Of a stretch of DNA of 32,174 nt, positions 1 through 8,750 are shown piece by piece (within the stretch, counting starts at the first letter, position 1; every line of letters begins with the position of its first letter). Origin of the DNA: Pseudomonas sp. BN417 (lineage in GTDB: Bacteria > Pseudomonadota > Gammaproteobacteria > Pseudomonadales > Pseudomonadaceae). The stretch covers positions 1-32,174 of the forward strand of contig NZ_SSOJ01000126.1 of assembly GCF_029871205.1 (NCBI RefSeq), read 5' to 3'. Made by a program: the position numbers and the translations under genes. Under the pieces are notes generated by a model. It was not told the origin of the DNA. It did no database searches and saw nothing but the letters and a program-made list of their open reading frames with translations.

Positions 1-1215
1 CTGCAGCACGTAGTCGAGGCGCAAATCGCGCTCCCACTCGCCCTGGTCATCGCCCTGGGTCTCGATGTTGCTGCCCCTGAGGTAGGTCGCCTGGGCCTTC
101 AGCCCCGGCACCCCGAGCTTGGCGAAGTCGTAGCCGTACTCGGCCACCCAGGTGCGCTCGCCCGCGCTGAGGAACTTGCCGATCTGGCGGTCGGTGATCA
201 GGTAGGCGGTGGCGCCGTCGCCCTGGTTGAGGAAGGGGAAGGCGCTGTCGCCGGAGAGCTGCTGGTAGCCCAGGCTCGCCGCGTGGCCGGCCAGGCTGTA
301 GGTGAACAAGGCGCTCCAGGTGCGGTTGTCGACTTCGCCGCGGTGCGGGTCGTTGGCCGCCCAGTTGCCGCTGCTGACAAAGCCTTCGCGACGCCCGGCG
401 GCGCTGCCGTTCTGGCCGTCGGCGCTGTTGTGGAAGTAGCGCAGGTCGGACTTCAACGCGCCCACTGGCAGCGCCCAGGTGTGGGTCAGGCCGAGGAAGT
501 GCTGCTGATAGAAGTCTTCCAGGTTGCCGTAGTAGTACTGCGCGAGCAGGGCGTCGCTGACCTTGTAGTCGCCGCCGGCGAAGTAGAACTTGTTGACGAA
601 CTGGCCGCTGCGGGCGTTGTTCGCACCGGCGATGGAGAGGCCGCGGGCGTCGCTGGAGTTACGCCCCTTGGCGTGTTCCAGCTGGCCGCCGACCAGGGTC
701 AGCCCGGCGATCTCGTTGGCGGTGATCTGCCCGCCCTCGAAGGTCTGCGGCAGCAGGCGGCCATCGTTGTAGGTCACCACCGGCAGCTTCGGCAGCAGGG
801 TGCCCAGGCGCGCCTCGGTCTTGGAGAAGCGCAGCTTGCCGGTCACCCCGAGGCTGCCGAAATCGTCCTTGGCGCGGCCGTCGTTGTCGGTGGGGAACAC
901 CGTACCGCCGTAGTTGGCGCTGGTCGGGTTGTAGTGGCGGCCCTTGCCGGAGTCCAGTTTGACGCCGAGCAGACCGAGGGCGTCGACGCCGACGCCGACC
1001 GTGCCCTCGGTGAAGCCCGAGGCGTAGTTGAACAGGAAGCCCTGGCCCCACTCCTCCTGTTTGGAGGGCGCGGCGGTGCCTTCGCGGTTGTCCGAGTTGA
1101 TGTAGAAGTTGCGCAGGGCGAGGCTGGCCTTGCTGTCCTCGATGAAGCCGCCGGCGGCGGCCTGCTGGGCCAGGACACCCAGGGCTACGGCCAGGGCGAG
1201 GGAAGATGTTCTCAT
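1..1215 (-). CDS. OprD-family outer membrane porin (3' part beyond window)
   Basis: The reading frame is open from an ATG at 1215 to the left edge of the window, giving 405 residues without the C-terminus. It begins with a signal peptide (MRTSSLALAVALGVLAQQAAA), followed by the typical OprD start with GGFIEDSKASLALRNFYINS. Further OprD hallmarks are the SDARG, QFVNKFYF and QQHFLGLTHTW segments and the EYGYDFAKLGVPGLKA segment near the break. OprD-family members are 18-stranded outer-membrane channels for small, usually carboxylate-bearing solutes; typical precursors are 420-450 residues, so only about 20-40 residues are missing. The gene diverges from modA, and a ModE-like operator lies about 50 bp upstream of its start, which suggests molybdate-linked control. 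The substrate cannot be read from the sequence. Confidence 0.92.
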   Translation of the reverse strand, partial: MRTSSLALAVALGVLAQQAAAGGFIEDSKASLALRNFYINSDNREGTAAPSKQEEWGQGFLFNYASGFTEGTVGVGVDALGLLGVKLDSGKGRHYNPTSANYGGTVFPTDNDGRAKDDFGSLGVTGKLRFSKTEARLGTLLPKLPVVTYNDGRLLPQTFEGGQITANEIAGLTLVGGQLEHAKGRNSSDARGLSIAGANNARSGQFVNKFYFAGGDYKVSDALLAQYYYGNLEDFYQQHFLGLTHTWALPVGALKSDLRYFHNSADGQNGSAAGRREGFVSSGNWAANDPHRGEVDNRTWSALFTYSLAGHAASLGYQQLSGDSAFPFLNQGDGATAYLITDRQIGKFLSAGERTWVAEYGYDFAKLGVPGLKAQATYLRGSNIETQGDDQGEWERDLRLDYVLQ

Positions 1216-1266
1216 TGTCTGTGTGCTACTCCAGTGGATGGTTCTGCAGGTCCCCGCATCCCGTGA

Positions 1267-1294
1267 ATCGCTGTATTGTTTTGTATATAGCGAT
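1267..1294 (-). promoter_or_regulatory. ModE-like operator A, upstream of the porin gene
   Basis: Read on the minus strand the site is CGCTATATA-N6-ATACAGCG, with the outer ATCGCT/AGCGAT arms symmetrical. It aligns without gaps to operator B near modA, and both match the layout of the E. coli modA ModE site (CGTTATAT-N7-TACATAACG, recalled). It lies 52 bp upstream of the porin ATG. ModE-molybdate normally represses transport genes from such sites. Confidence 0.72.
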
Positions 1295-1365
1295 AGGCGA
1301 ACATTGGCCGCCGACCTGATTGGCAGCGACTACGAAGAGCGGAACGGCGTGCATCAGAACGAAAC

Positions 1366-1381
1366 TTGACTTGAAAGTCAA
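1366..1381. promoter_or_regulatory. 16-bp palindrome between the ModE boxes; possible modA -35
   Basis: TTGACTTGAAAGTCAA has perfect 7-bp arms around a 2-bp centre. Its left TTGACT could also serve as a -35 for modA, with GAGAAT 18 bp downstream as a weak -10, which would put ModE box B just after the start of transcription. It may instead be the site of a second regulator. Both readings are inference. Confidence 0.35.
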
Positions 1382-1404
1382 ACCCTGACGAGAATGCCGA
1401 CCCC

Positions 1405-2226
<822 letters not shown>

Positions 2227-2243
2227 GGATCGAGAGGGTCACC

Positions 2244-2278
2244 GTAGGTTGGGCTTCGCGGAGCTCAGCCCAACCTAC
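2244..2278. repeat. Interspersed hairpin (GTAGGTTGGGC family), likely modA terminator region
   Basis: Perfect 12-bp arms (GTAGGTTGGGCT and its complement) surround an 11-bp loop between two convergent genes. There is no long T-run, so termination would be imperfect. The arm sequence recurs in the repeats at 31923 and 32094, so this belongs to a dispersed hairpin family. Confidence 0.75.
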
Positions 2279-2287
2279 AAGAGCGAG

Positions 2288-2830
2288 TCAGTCGTTTTCA
2301 CTCTCTTCCATTGCCGCCTTGAGAGCCTCATAGGCCGGGGCGGCATAGATGCCGACGTCTACCGCCAGTTCCATCACCCTTTCCAGGTCGGACTTGTAGA
2401 CCAGCACGCATTGCAGCTCGTCATCCAGCGGTTCGCTGAAGTCCACCAGCACGTAGCCACCCTTTTCCGGGTAGAGGCTGGAGAGCTGCACCTGGATACG
2501 GTTCAGCGCCTTGAGCGGCTCGACCTTCGCCAGCTGCTTGGACTTGAGCACGAAGTTCACGGTGGGGCCGAAGGAGTCCACCACCTGCTGGAACAACTCC
2601 TGATAAGTGTCGGCCTGGAACAGTACGGTCTCCGGCAGGCTGCCCACCACCACCCATTCGCCCAGGGGGATGGGGAAATCGTCGTCGTAGTTGATGTCCG
2701 GGTTGGCGGCGAGGAAGGCGTCCTGATCGGCATAGGCCTGGGCTGCCTCATCGGCGACGCGCTCGATCTCCTCGTCGCTCATGCAGCCGGAGCTGATTGC
2801 GGTGACCAATTCGAAAAGTTGCTGTTTCAC
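2288..2830 (-). CDS. Acidic conserved hypothetical protein
   Basis: The 180-residue product is not recognised. It is rich in Asp and Glu, has no signal peptide, no membrane segment and no obvious catalytic motif, and is predicted to be a soluble cytoplasmic protein. The start used is a GTG at 2830; an ATG 16 codons further in (MSDEEIERVADE) is an alternative, and neither has a strong ribosome site. The gene lies downstream of ahpF on the same strand but is separated from it by a clear terminator, so it probably has its own promoter or depends on read-through. Codon use matches the neighbours. A role in oxidative stress would be a guess from position only. Confidence 0.75.
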   Translation of the reverse strand: MKQQLFELVTAISSGCMSDEEIERVADEAAQAYADQDAFLAANPDINYDDDFPIPLGEWVVVGSLPETVLFQADTYQELFQQVVDSFGPTVNFVLKSKQLAKVEPLKALNRIQVQLSSLYPEKGGYVLVDFSEPLDDELQCVLVYKSDLERVMELAVDVGIYAAPAYEALKAAMEESEND

Positions 2831-2892
2831 GGGAGGCGCCCTGTAGAAGAAAGTTCGAAGGGGCGAAGGATACAGGGAAGCCGCGCGGACAT

Positions 2893-2925
2893 AAAAAAAG
2901 CGGAAGGCCCTTGCAGGCCCTCCGC
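2893..2925 (-). terminator. Rho-independent terminator after ahpF
   Basis: On the minus strand a GC-rich stem, GCGGAGGGCC pairing with a GGCCTTCCGC-type arm around a short loop, is followed directly by seven T residues. It lies 26 bp past the ahpF stop codon. Confidence 0.9.
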
Positions 2926-2950
2926 CACTTCAGCACACCAAGCTGAAAAA

Positions 2951-4507
2951 TCAGGTCGTACGAATCAGGTGATCGAAGGCGCTGAGGGAAGCCTTGGCGC
3001 CCTCGCCCACGGCAATCACGATCTGCTTGTAGGGCACAGTGGTCACGTCACCCGCGGCGAATACGCCGTGAATGTTGGTCTGGCCCCTGGCGTCGACGAT
3101 GATCTCGCCACGCGGGGACAGCTCCACCACCCCCTTGAGCCATTCGCTGTTGGGCAGCAGGCCGATCTGCACGAAGATGCCTTCCAGTTCCAGGGTGCGC
3201 AGCTCGTCGGTGGTGCGGTCCTTGTAGACCAGGCCGTTGACCTTCTGGCCATCGCCCTTCACCTCACTGGTCAGCGCGCTCTTGATGATGGTGACGTTGG
3301 GCAGGCTGCCCAGCTTCTTCTGCAGCACGGCGTCGGCCCGCAGCTTGTCGTCGAACTCGATCAGGGTCACGTGAGCGACTATGCCAGCCAGGTCGATGGC
3401 CGCCTCGACGCCCGAGTTGCCGCCGCCGATCACGGCAACGCGCTTGCCCTTGAACAGCGGGCCGTCACAGTGCGGGCAGTAGGCCACGCCGCGGCCACGG
3501 TATTCCTGTTCGCCGGGAACGTTCATCTCGCGCCAGCGGGCACCGGTGGAGAGGATCACGGTCCTGGCCTTCAGCGAAGCACCGCTCTCGAAGCGCACTT
3601 CATGCAACTCGCCCTCGGCCTTGGCCGGGACCAGCGCACTGGCGCGCTGCAGGTTCATGATGTCGACTTCGTACTGCTTGACGTGCTCTTCCAGGGCACG
3701 GGCCAGTTTCGGACCTTCGGTCTCCTGCACGGAAATGAAGTTCTCGATGGCCATGGTGTCCAGCACCTGGCCGCCGAAGCGCTCGGCCGCCACACCGGTG
3801 CGGATGCCTTTGCGCGCGGCGTAGATGGCCGCGGAGGCGCCGGCGGGGCCACCACCGATCACCAATACGTCGAAGGCGGGCTTGGCGCTGAGTTTCTCGG
3901 CATCGCGAGCGGCGGCGCCGGTGTCGATCTTGGCGAGGATTTCCTCCACGCCCATGCGGCCCTGGGCGAACAGCTCACCGTTCAGGTAGATGCTCGGCAC
4001 CGACATGATCTGGCGCGCCTCTACCTCGCCCTGGAACAGCGCGCCGTCGATGGCGACGTGGCGGATGTTCGGGTTGAGCACGGCCATCAGGTTCAGCGCC
4101 TGCACCACGTCCGGGCAGTTCTGGCAGGACAGCGAGAAATAGGTTTCGAAGTTGAACTCGCCCTCGATCGACCTGATCTGCTCGATCACATCGTTGGCGA
4201 GCTTGGACGGGTGGCCGCCGACCTGCAGCAGGGCCAGCACCAGCGAGGTGAACTCGTGGCCCATGGGGATGCCGGCGAAACGCAGGGCGATATCGGCGCC
4301 CGGGCGGTTCAGAGAGAACGACGGGCGACGCGCGTCGCTGCCATCGGTCTTCAGGGTGATCTTGTCGGTCAGGCCGACTATGTCTTGCAACAGCGCGAGC
4401 AGCTCGCGGGATTTGTCGCTGTCATCGAGGGACGCGACGATCTCGAACGGCTGGGTGACCTTTTCCAGGTAGGTCTTCAACTGGGTTTTAAGATTGGCGT
4501 CCAACAT
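2951..4507 (-). CDS. ahpF: Alkyl hydroperoxide reductase subunit F
   Basis: AhpF is the NADH-dependent flavoprotein disulfide reductase that recycles AhpC. The 518-residue length matches the family (E. coli 521). The N-terminal double-thioredoxin domain carries the redox pair C128-QN-C131; the FAD-binding start [17 protein letters not shown] follows; the thioredoxin-reductase-like centre has C344-PH-C347; the NADH site [15 protein letters not shown] and the C-terminal FAD motif [13 protein letters not shown] are all present. The ATG at 4507 has AAGGA about 8 bp upstream. It lies downstream of ahpC on the same strand, but 262 bp of structured DNA, including a 142-bp inverted-repeat element, separates the two, so coupling of expression is uncertain. 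A strong terminator follows. Confidence 0.97.
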   Translation of the reverse strand: MLDANLKTQLKTYLEKVTQPFEIVASLDDSDKSRELLALLQDIVGLTDKITLKTDGSDARRPSFSLNRPGADIALRFAGIPMGHEFTSLVLALLQVGGHPSKLANDVIEQIRSIEGEFNFETYFSLSCQNCPDVVQALNLMAVLNPNIRHVAIDGALFQGEVEARQIMSVPSIYLNGELFAQGRMGVEEILAKIDTGAAARDAEKLSAKPAFDVLVIGGGPAGASAAIYAARKGIRTGVAAERFGGQVLDTMAIENFISVQETEGPKLARALEEHVKQYEVDIMNLQRASALVPAKAEGELHEVRFESGASLKARTVILSTGARWREMNVPGEQEYRGRGVAYCPHCDGPLFKGKRVAVIGGGNSGVEAAIDLAGIVAHVTLIEFDDKLRADAVLQKKLGSLPNVTIIKSALTSEVKGDGQKVNGLVYKDRTTDELRTLELEGIFVQIGLLPNSEWLKGVVELSPRGEIIVDARGQTNIHGVFAAGDVTTVPYKQIVIAVGEGAKASLSAFDHLIRTT

Positions 4508-4588
4508 GTGCGAATTCCTTTAGTGCGGGCATGAGTACCCCTCGACGAACGTTGCCGTCCGCCCTTGCGGTGAGAGGGGTTTGATGCG

Positions 4589-4613
4589 GGCGGATGGCGC
4601 TAGGCCATCCGCC
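4589..4613. terminator. Hairpin in the ahpC-ahpF gap
   Basis: Perfect 9-bp arms (GGCGGATGG and complement) surround a 7-base loop, 82 bp before the ahpF start. No T-run follows on either strand, so it may be an attenuating or mRNA-stabilising hairpin rather than a true terminator. Confidence 0.5.
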
Positions 4614-4628
4614 AGTGACACTGGGCGT

Positions 4629-4770
4629 AAAATGGGATGTAGAGCGCCGCGAGCGACGGCAGTGCTAGGCGAAATCAGGCGAGGGCGCGGAGTTTACGAG
4701 CTGTAAATGAGCAGCCCGAGCCTGATTTCAACGCCGCAATGCCTAGCGCAGCAGCTCTACGCCCATTTTT
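4629..4770. mobile_element. 142-bp inverted-repeat element (MITE-like) between ahpC and ahpF
   Basis: The ends AAAATGGG... and ...CCCATTTTT are inverted, and behind them GTAGAGC/GCTCTAC, GCTAGGC/GCCTAGC and GAAATCAGGC/GCCTGATTTC pair in nested order, so almost the whole segment can fold on itself. An inner TTTAC-GAGCT-GTAAA hairpin is near the centre. It has no coding capacity. The right end overlaps the ahpC stop codon. It has the form of a miniature inverted-repeat element or a large REP-like unit; a target-site duplication is not obvious. Confidence 0.7.
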
Positions 4771-5333
4771 TAGATCTTGCCGACCAGGTCCAGGGACGGA
4801 GCCAGGGTGGCTTCGCCTTCCTTCCACTTGGCCGGGCAGACTTCGCCCGGGTGGGCGGCCACGTACTGGGCAGCCTTGACCTTGCGCAGCAGTTCCTGGG
4901 CGTCACGGCCGATACCGCCGGCGTTGATCTCGACGATCTGGATCTTGCCTTCCGGGTCGATCACGAAGGTGCCACGGTCAGCCAGACCGGCTTCTTCGAT
5001 CAGCACGTCGAAGTTCTTCGACAGAACCCAGGTGGGGTCGCCAACCAGCGGGTACTGGATCTTGCGGATAGTGTCGGAAGTGTCGTGCCAGGCCTTGTGG
5101 GTGAAGTGGGTGTCGGTGGACACGCCGTAGATCTCCACGCCCAGCTTCTGGAACTCGGCGTAGTTGTCGGCCAGGTCGCCCAGCTCGGTCGGGCAGACGA
5201 AAGTGAAGTCGGCCGGGTAGAAGAACACGACGGACCACTTGCCCTTCAGGCTGGCTTCGGTGACTTCGACGAATTCGCCCTTGTGGTAGGCGGTGGCTTT
5301 GAACGGTTTGACTTCGCTATTGATCAGAGACAT
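4770..5333 (-). CDS. ahpC: Alkyl hydroperoxide reductase subunit C (typical 2-Cys peroxiredoxin)
   Basis: AhpC reduces H2O2, organic peroxides and peroxynitrite in the cytoplasm as a decamer of dimers. The 187-residue length equals that of the E. coli protein. The peroxidatic cysteine is C47 in [13 protein letters not shown] and the resolving cysteine is C166 in GEVCPAKW. The [13 protein letters not shown] stretch corresponds to the GGLG-type region, and the C-terminus LDLVGKI keeps the tail typical of peroxide-sensitive AhpC. The start ATG has an AACGAGGA ribosome site. The stop codon is overlapped by the end of the inverted-repeat element at 4629-4770. OxyR control is expected from the family but the upstream match is degenerate. 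Confidence 0.97.
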   Translation of the reverse strand: MSLINSEVKPFKATAYHKGEFVEVTEASLKGKWSVVFFYPADFTFVCPTELGDLADNYAEFQKLGVEIYGVSTDTHFTHKAWHDTSDTIRKIQYPLVGDPTWVLSKNFDVLIEEAGLADRGTFVIDPEGKIQIVEINAGGIGRDAQELLRKVKAAQYVAAHPGEVCPAKWKEGEATLAPSLDLVGKI

Positions 5334-5400
5334 CGCAACATCCTCGTTGGGTTAGAAAATTTACCCGACGAAGACTATGGGGTTATTCCAAAAAGATCCT

Positions 5401-5427
5401 ATTGATTGAAGTCATCAGATTGATTGA
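5401..5427. promoter_or_regulatory. Direct 9-bp repeats upstream of ahpC
   Basis: ATTGATTGA occurs at 5401-5409 and again at 5419-5427, 18 bp apart, 68-94 bp before the ahpC start. The surrounding AT-rich stretch (about 5374-5430) is the likely ahpC control region. The spacing would suit a regulator binding successive turns on one DNA face. Identity of the regulator is unknown. Confidence 0.35.
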
Positions 5428-5490
5428 GTACCTCAATGCATCATCCCAACGCCCCGCGCCACGCGGCCTGGAGCGTTGGGACAACAGGCC

Positions 5491-6456
5491 TCAGGCGAGG
5501 CTTTCGTCCACCAGGAGCACGAGTTTTCCTTCGACCTGGTTGCTCGCCAGGGCCTCGAAGGCGGCTTCCGCCTCCGCGGCCGGGAAGGCCTTTTCCAGCC
5601 GCGGCTGCAGGCGCCCCTCGGCGAACAGCGGCCAGACGTGCTGGCGCAGCTCGCTGATGAGGTCGGCCTTGAACTGCTCGTCACGGCTGCGCAGGGTCGA
5701 GCCGATCAGCTGCACGCGCTTGCCCAGCAACAGCGCCATGTCCAGCTCGGCCTTGCGCCCGCCCATCAGGCCGATGTTGACCCAGCGCCCGTCGGTGGCG
5801 GCCAGGGCCAGGTTGAGGCTCGCGTAGTTGCCGCCCACAGGGTCGAGGATCACATCGAAGGGGGCGAAGTCGCGCAGGCTCTCCAGGCTTTCGCCACGCA
5901 GGGCGCCGCCTTGGGCGCCGAGGGATTCGCAATAGGCCAGGCGCTCGGCCGACCCCACGCTGACCCAGCAGGGACTGCCGAAGGCCTTGCACAATTGGAT
6001 GGCGGCGGAGCCGACGCCGCTGGCGCCGGCGTGCAGCAGCACCCTCTCGCCGGGCTTGAGCGCCGCCAGCTGGAACAGGTTGAGCCAGGCGGTGGCGTAG
6101 ACCTCCGGCAGCGCGGCGGCCTCGGTCAGCGACAGGCCTTCGGGCACCGGCAGGACATGGCGCGCATCCACCACCACTTCCTCGGCCATGCCGCCGCCCG
6201 CCAGCAGGCAGCAGACCCGGTCGCCCACCTGCCAGGCGCCACTGCCGGCGCCCACCTCGGCGATCACCCCGGACGCCTCCAGGCCGAGGATGTCGCTGGC
6301 CCCCGGCGGCGGCGGGTAAAGCCCCGCGCGCTGCAACAGATCGGCGCGGTTGAGGCCGGCGGCGGCCACGCGAATGCGCACTTGTCCCACATCACAGGCC
6401 GGGCTGGCCCGCTCCCCCCACTCCACGCGTCCTTCGACGCCTTGCAATGCCTTCAC
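5491..6456 (-). CDS. PIG3-family NAD(P)H quinone oxidoreductase (MDR superfamily)
   Basis: The 321-residue protein belongs to the zinc-independent branch of the medium-chain dehydrogenase/reductases. The diagnostic segment LNRADLLQRAGLYPPPPGAS, near residues 35-54, marks the PIG3/TP53I3-like quinone oxidoreductase group. The nucleotide-binding Rossmann motif is HAGASGVGSAAIQLCKAFG, near residues 142-160. Catalytic zinc ligands of alcohol dehydrogenases are absent, as expected. The likely reaction is NADPH-dependent reduction of quinones or conjugated carbonyls in the cytosol. The start is a GTG at 6456 with GGAGG four bases upstream. It diverges from prc, sharing a 128-bp promoter region. Confidence 0.9.
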   Translation of the reverse strand: MKALQGVEGRVEWGERASPACDVGQVRIRVAAAGLNRADLLQRAGLYPPPPGASDILGLEASGVIAEVGAGSGAWQVGDRVCCLLAGGGMAEEVVVDARHVLPVPEGLSLTEAAALPEVYATAWLNLFQLAALKPGERVLLHAGASGVGSAAIQLCKAFGSPCWVSVGSAERLAYCESLGAQGGALRGESLESLRDFAPFDVILDPVGGNYASLNLALAATDGRWVNIGLMGGRKAELDMALLLGKRVQLIGSTLRSRDEQFKADLISELRQHVWPLFAEGRLQPRLEKAFPAAEAEAAFEALASNQVEGKLVLLVDESLA

Positions 6457-6584
6457 GGTGCCTCCATAGTGAGCTTGGTCCTGGCCTGGCCTAGCTGCCG
6501 GGCCTTCGCTTTTGCGCCGATGGAACCCGGCGCCCCCAAATACGGCCTAATATGCGTTATCACCTGTCCCGACGTCGAATCAGC

Positions 6585-8666
6585 ATGAAGCGCTCCCTGA
6601 TCAGCACTGCGTTTGCCTTGGCCTTCAGCGTCAGCGCCCTGCCGCTGCATGCCGCCCCCACCGCCCCGAACAGTTGGGACTCACTTCAGCCCGACCGTGA
6701 ACAGGTGATCGCCAGCCTCAACGTGGTGGAATTGCTCAAGCGCCACCACTACAACAAGCCGCCACTCAACGACGAGCGCTCGGCGAAGATCTACGACGGC
6801 TACATCAAGCTGCTCGACCCGGCACGGATGTACTTCACCGCCGCCGATATCGCTGAATTCGACAAGTGGCGCGCACGCTTCGACGACCTGCTGAAAAGCG
6901 GCGACCTGGAGCCGGGCTTCGTCATCTACAAGCGCCACCTGGACCGTCTCAAGGAGCGCCTGGAGTTCGCCTTGGCGATGCTCGACAAGGGCGTCGACAA
7001 GATCGACTTCAGTGTCGACGAAAGCCTCGAGACCGACCGCGAGAAAGCGCCCTGGGCCAAGGACCGCGCCGCCCTCGACGACCTCTGGCGCAAACGCGTG
7101 AAGGATGAAGTACTGCGCCTGAAGATCGCCAAGAAGGAACCCAAGGCCATCCAGGAACTGCTGGTCAAGCGCTACAAGAACCAGCTTTCCCGCCTCGACC
7201 AGACTCGCGGTGAGGATGTGTTCCAGGCCTACATCAACGCCTTCGCGCAGACCTACGATCCGCACACCCAGTACCTCTCCCCGGACAATGCGGAAAACTT
7301 CGACATCAACATGAGCCTGTCCCTCGAGGGCATCGGCGCCGTGCTGCAGAGCGACAACGAATACGTCAAGGTGGTGCGTCTGGTCCCGGCCGGCCCCGCC
7401 GAGAAGAGCAAGCAAGTGGCCCCGGCGGACAAGATCGTCGGCGTCGCCCAGGGCAACGGCGAGATGGTCGACGTGATCGGCTGGCGCCTGGATGAAGTGG
7501 TCAAGCTGATCCGCGGCCCGAAAGGCTCGGTGGTACGCCTGGAGGTGATCCCGGCGAGCAACGCACCGAACGACCAGACCAGCAAGATAGTCGCCATCAC
7601 CCGCGAGGCGGTGAAGCTGGAAGAACAGGCGGCGAAGAAATCCGTCCTCAATCTCGAGCATGAAGGCAGCAAGTTCAAGCTCGGCGTGATCGAGGTGCCG
7701 GCCTTCTACCTGGACTTCAAGGCCTTCCGCGCTGGTGATCCCGAGTACAAGAGCACCACCCGCGATGTGAAGAAACTCCTGGGCGAGTTGAAGAAGGAAA
7801 ACGTCGACGGCGTGGTCATTGACCTGCGCAACAACGGCGGCGGTTCCCTGCAGGAAGCCACCGAGCTCACCGGCCTGTTCATCGACCAGGGCCCGACCGT
7901 GCTGGTGCGCAACAGCGACGGCCGCGTCGACGTGCTGGCCGACGAGAACACCGGCGCCTACTACACCGGCCCCATGGCCGTGCTGGTCAACCGCCTGTCC
8001 GCCTCCGCCTCGGAGATCTTCGCCGGCGCCATGCAGGACTACCACCGCGCGTTGATCATCGGCGGCCAGACTTTCGGCAAGGGCACGGTGCAGACCATCC
8101 AGCCGCTGAACCATGGCGAGTTGAAACTGACCCTGGCCAAGTTCTACCGCGTCTCCGGCCAGAGCACCCAGCACCAGGGCGTGCTGCCGGACATCGAGTA
8201 CCCCTCGGTGGTGGACACCAAGCAGATCGGCGAGAGCGCCCTGCCCGAGGCCATGCCCTGGGACAGCATCCGCCCGGCCATCAAGCCCGAGCTCGACCCC
8301 TTCAAGCCCTTCCTCGCGGAGCTGAAGGCCCGTCACGACAGCCGCACCGCCCAGGACCCGGACTTCGTCTACAGCCGCGAGCGCCTGGCACTGGCACAGA
8401 AGCTGATGAAGGACACGGTGGTCAGCCTCAATGAAGCCAAGCGTCGCGCCCAGCAGGCGGATATCGAGGCCAAGCAGCTGACGATGGAGAACACCCGCCG
8501 CAAGGCCAGGGGCGAAGAGCTGCTGAAGGAGCTCAAGACCGAGGACGAAGACGCCCTGCCGGTGGAAGAAGAGAAGACCAAGCCGGAGGACGACGCCTAC
8601 CTCACCGAGACCGGGCAGATCCTGCTGGATTACCTGGGTCTCAATGCGGCGGTGGCGAAACACTGA
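6585..8666 (+). CDS. prc: Tail-specific periplasmic protease Prc/AlgO (S41A)
   Basis: Prc degrades periplasmic proteins with non-polar C-termini; in P. aeruginosa the homologue AlgO helps release the alginate sigma factor by acting on MucA. The start chosen, ATG 6585, begins directly with a signal peptide (MKRSLISTAFALAFSVSALP); an upstream in-frame ATG at 6552 would add 11 basic residues in front of it. The 693-residue product has the Prc N-terminal region, a PDZ domain around 230-320, and the S41 protease core with DLRNNGGGSLQEA and the Ser-Lys dyad in NRLSASASEIF...FGKGTVQ (about S474 and K499). A highly charged helical C-terminal region follows, as in E. coli Prc. A terminator at 8707-8737 ends the unit. 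Confidence 0.95.
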   Translation: MKRSLISTAFALAFSVSALPLHAAPTAPNSWDSLQPDREQVIASLNVVELLKRHHYNKPPLNDERSAKIYDGYIKLLDPARMYFTAADIAEFDKWRARFDDLLKSGDLEPGFVIYKRHLDRLKERLEFALAMLDKGVDKIDFSVDESLETDREKAPWAKDRAALDDLWRKRVKDEVLRLKIAKKEPKAIQELLVKRYKNQLSRLDQTRGEDVFQAYINAFAQTYDPHTQYLSPDNAENFDINMSLSLEGIGAVLQSDNEYVKVVRLVPAGPAEKSKQVAPADKIVGVAQGNGEMVDVIGWRLDEVVKLIRGPKGSVVRLEVIPASNAPNDQTSKIVAITREAVKLEEQAAKKSVLNLEHEGSKFKLGVIEVPAFYLDFKAFRAGDPEYKSTTRDVKKLLGELKKENVDGVVIDLRNNGGGSLQEATELTGLFIDQGPTVLVRNSDGRVDVLADENTGAYYTGPMAVLVNRLSASASEIFAGAMQDYHRALIIGGQTFGKGTVQTIQPLNHGELKLTLAKFYRVSGQSTQHQGVLPDIEYPSVVDTKQIGESALPEAMPWDSIRPAIKPELDPFKPFLAELKARHDSRTAQDPDFVYSRERLALAQKLMKDTVVSLNEAKRRAQQADIEAKQLTMENTRRKARGEELLKELKTEDEDALPVEEEKTKPEDDAYLTETGQILLDYLGLNAAVAKH

Positions 8667-8706
8667 TCTGATGTCATAACGCCGTCACACAACTGCCGTG
8701 AAATCC

Positions 8707-8737
8707 GGGGGCCGCACATGCGGCCCCCGTCTTTTTT
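8707..8737 (+). terminator. Rho-independent terminator after prc
   Basis: GGGGGCCGC and GCGGCCCCC form a perfect 9-bp stem with an ACAT loop, followed by GTC and six T residues. It ends 14 bp before the next gene's start, so an earlier start for that gene at 8718 would lie inside the stem and was not used. Confidence 0.93.
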
Positions 8738-8750
8738 CACGAGTAGCACC

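Noticed and set aside
2249-4534. 761-residue plus-strand open frame opposite ahpF and the acidic hypothetical gene
   Set aside because: It lies opposite a clearly conserved ahpF, and its composition (rich in His, Gln, Gly, Val, Leu) is that of antisense frames in GC-rich DNA. No domain is recognisable.
5374-5430. OxyR site (ATAG-N7-CTAT tandem) upstream of ahpC
   Set aside because: ATAG-like tetramers occur, but only about half of the tandem motif positions fit at the required 11-bp spacing, so no site is annotated.
6681-8663. 660-residue minus-strand frame opposite prc
   Set aside because: Shadow of the prc codon pattern; no ribosome site and no family features.
8718-8750. Earlier start for the EAL-CBS-GGDEF gene
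   Set aside because: It would begin inside the prc terminator stem and add residues unlike any EAL protein start.
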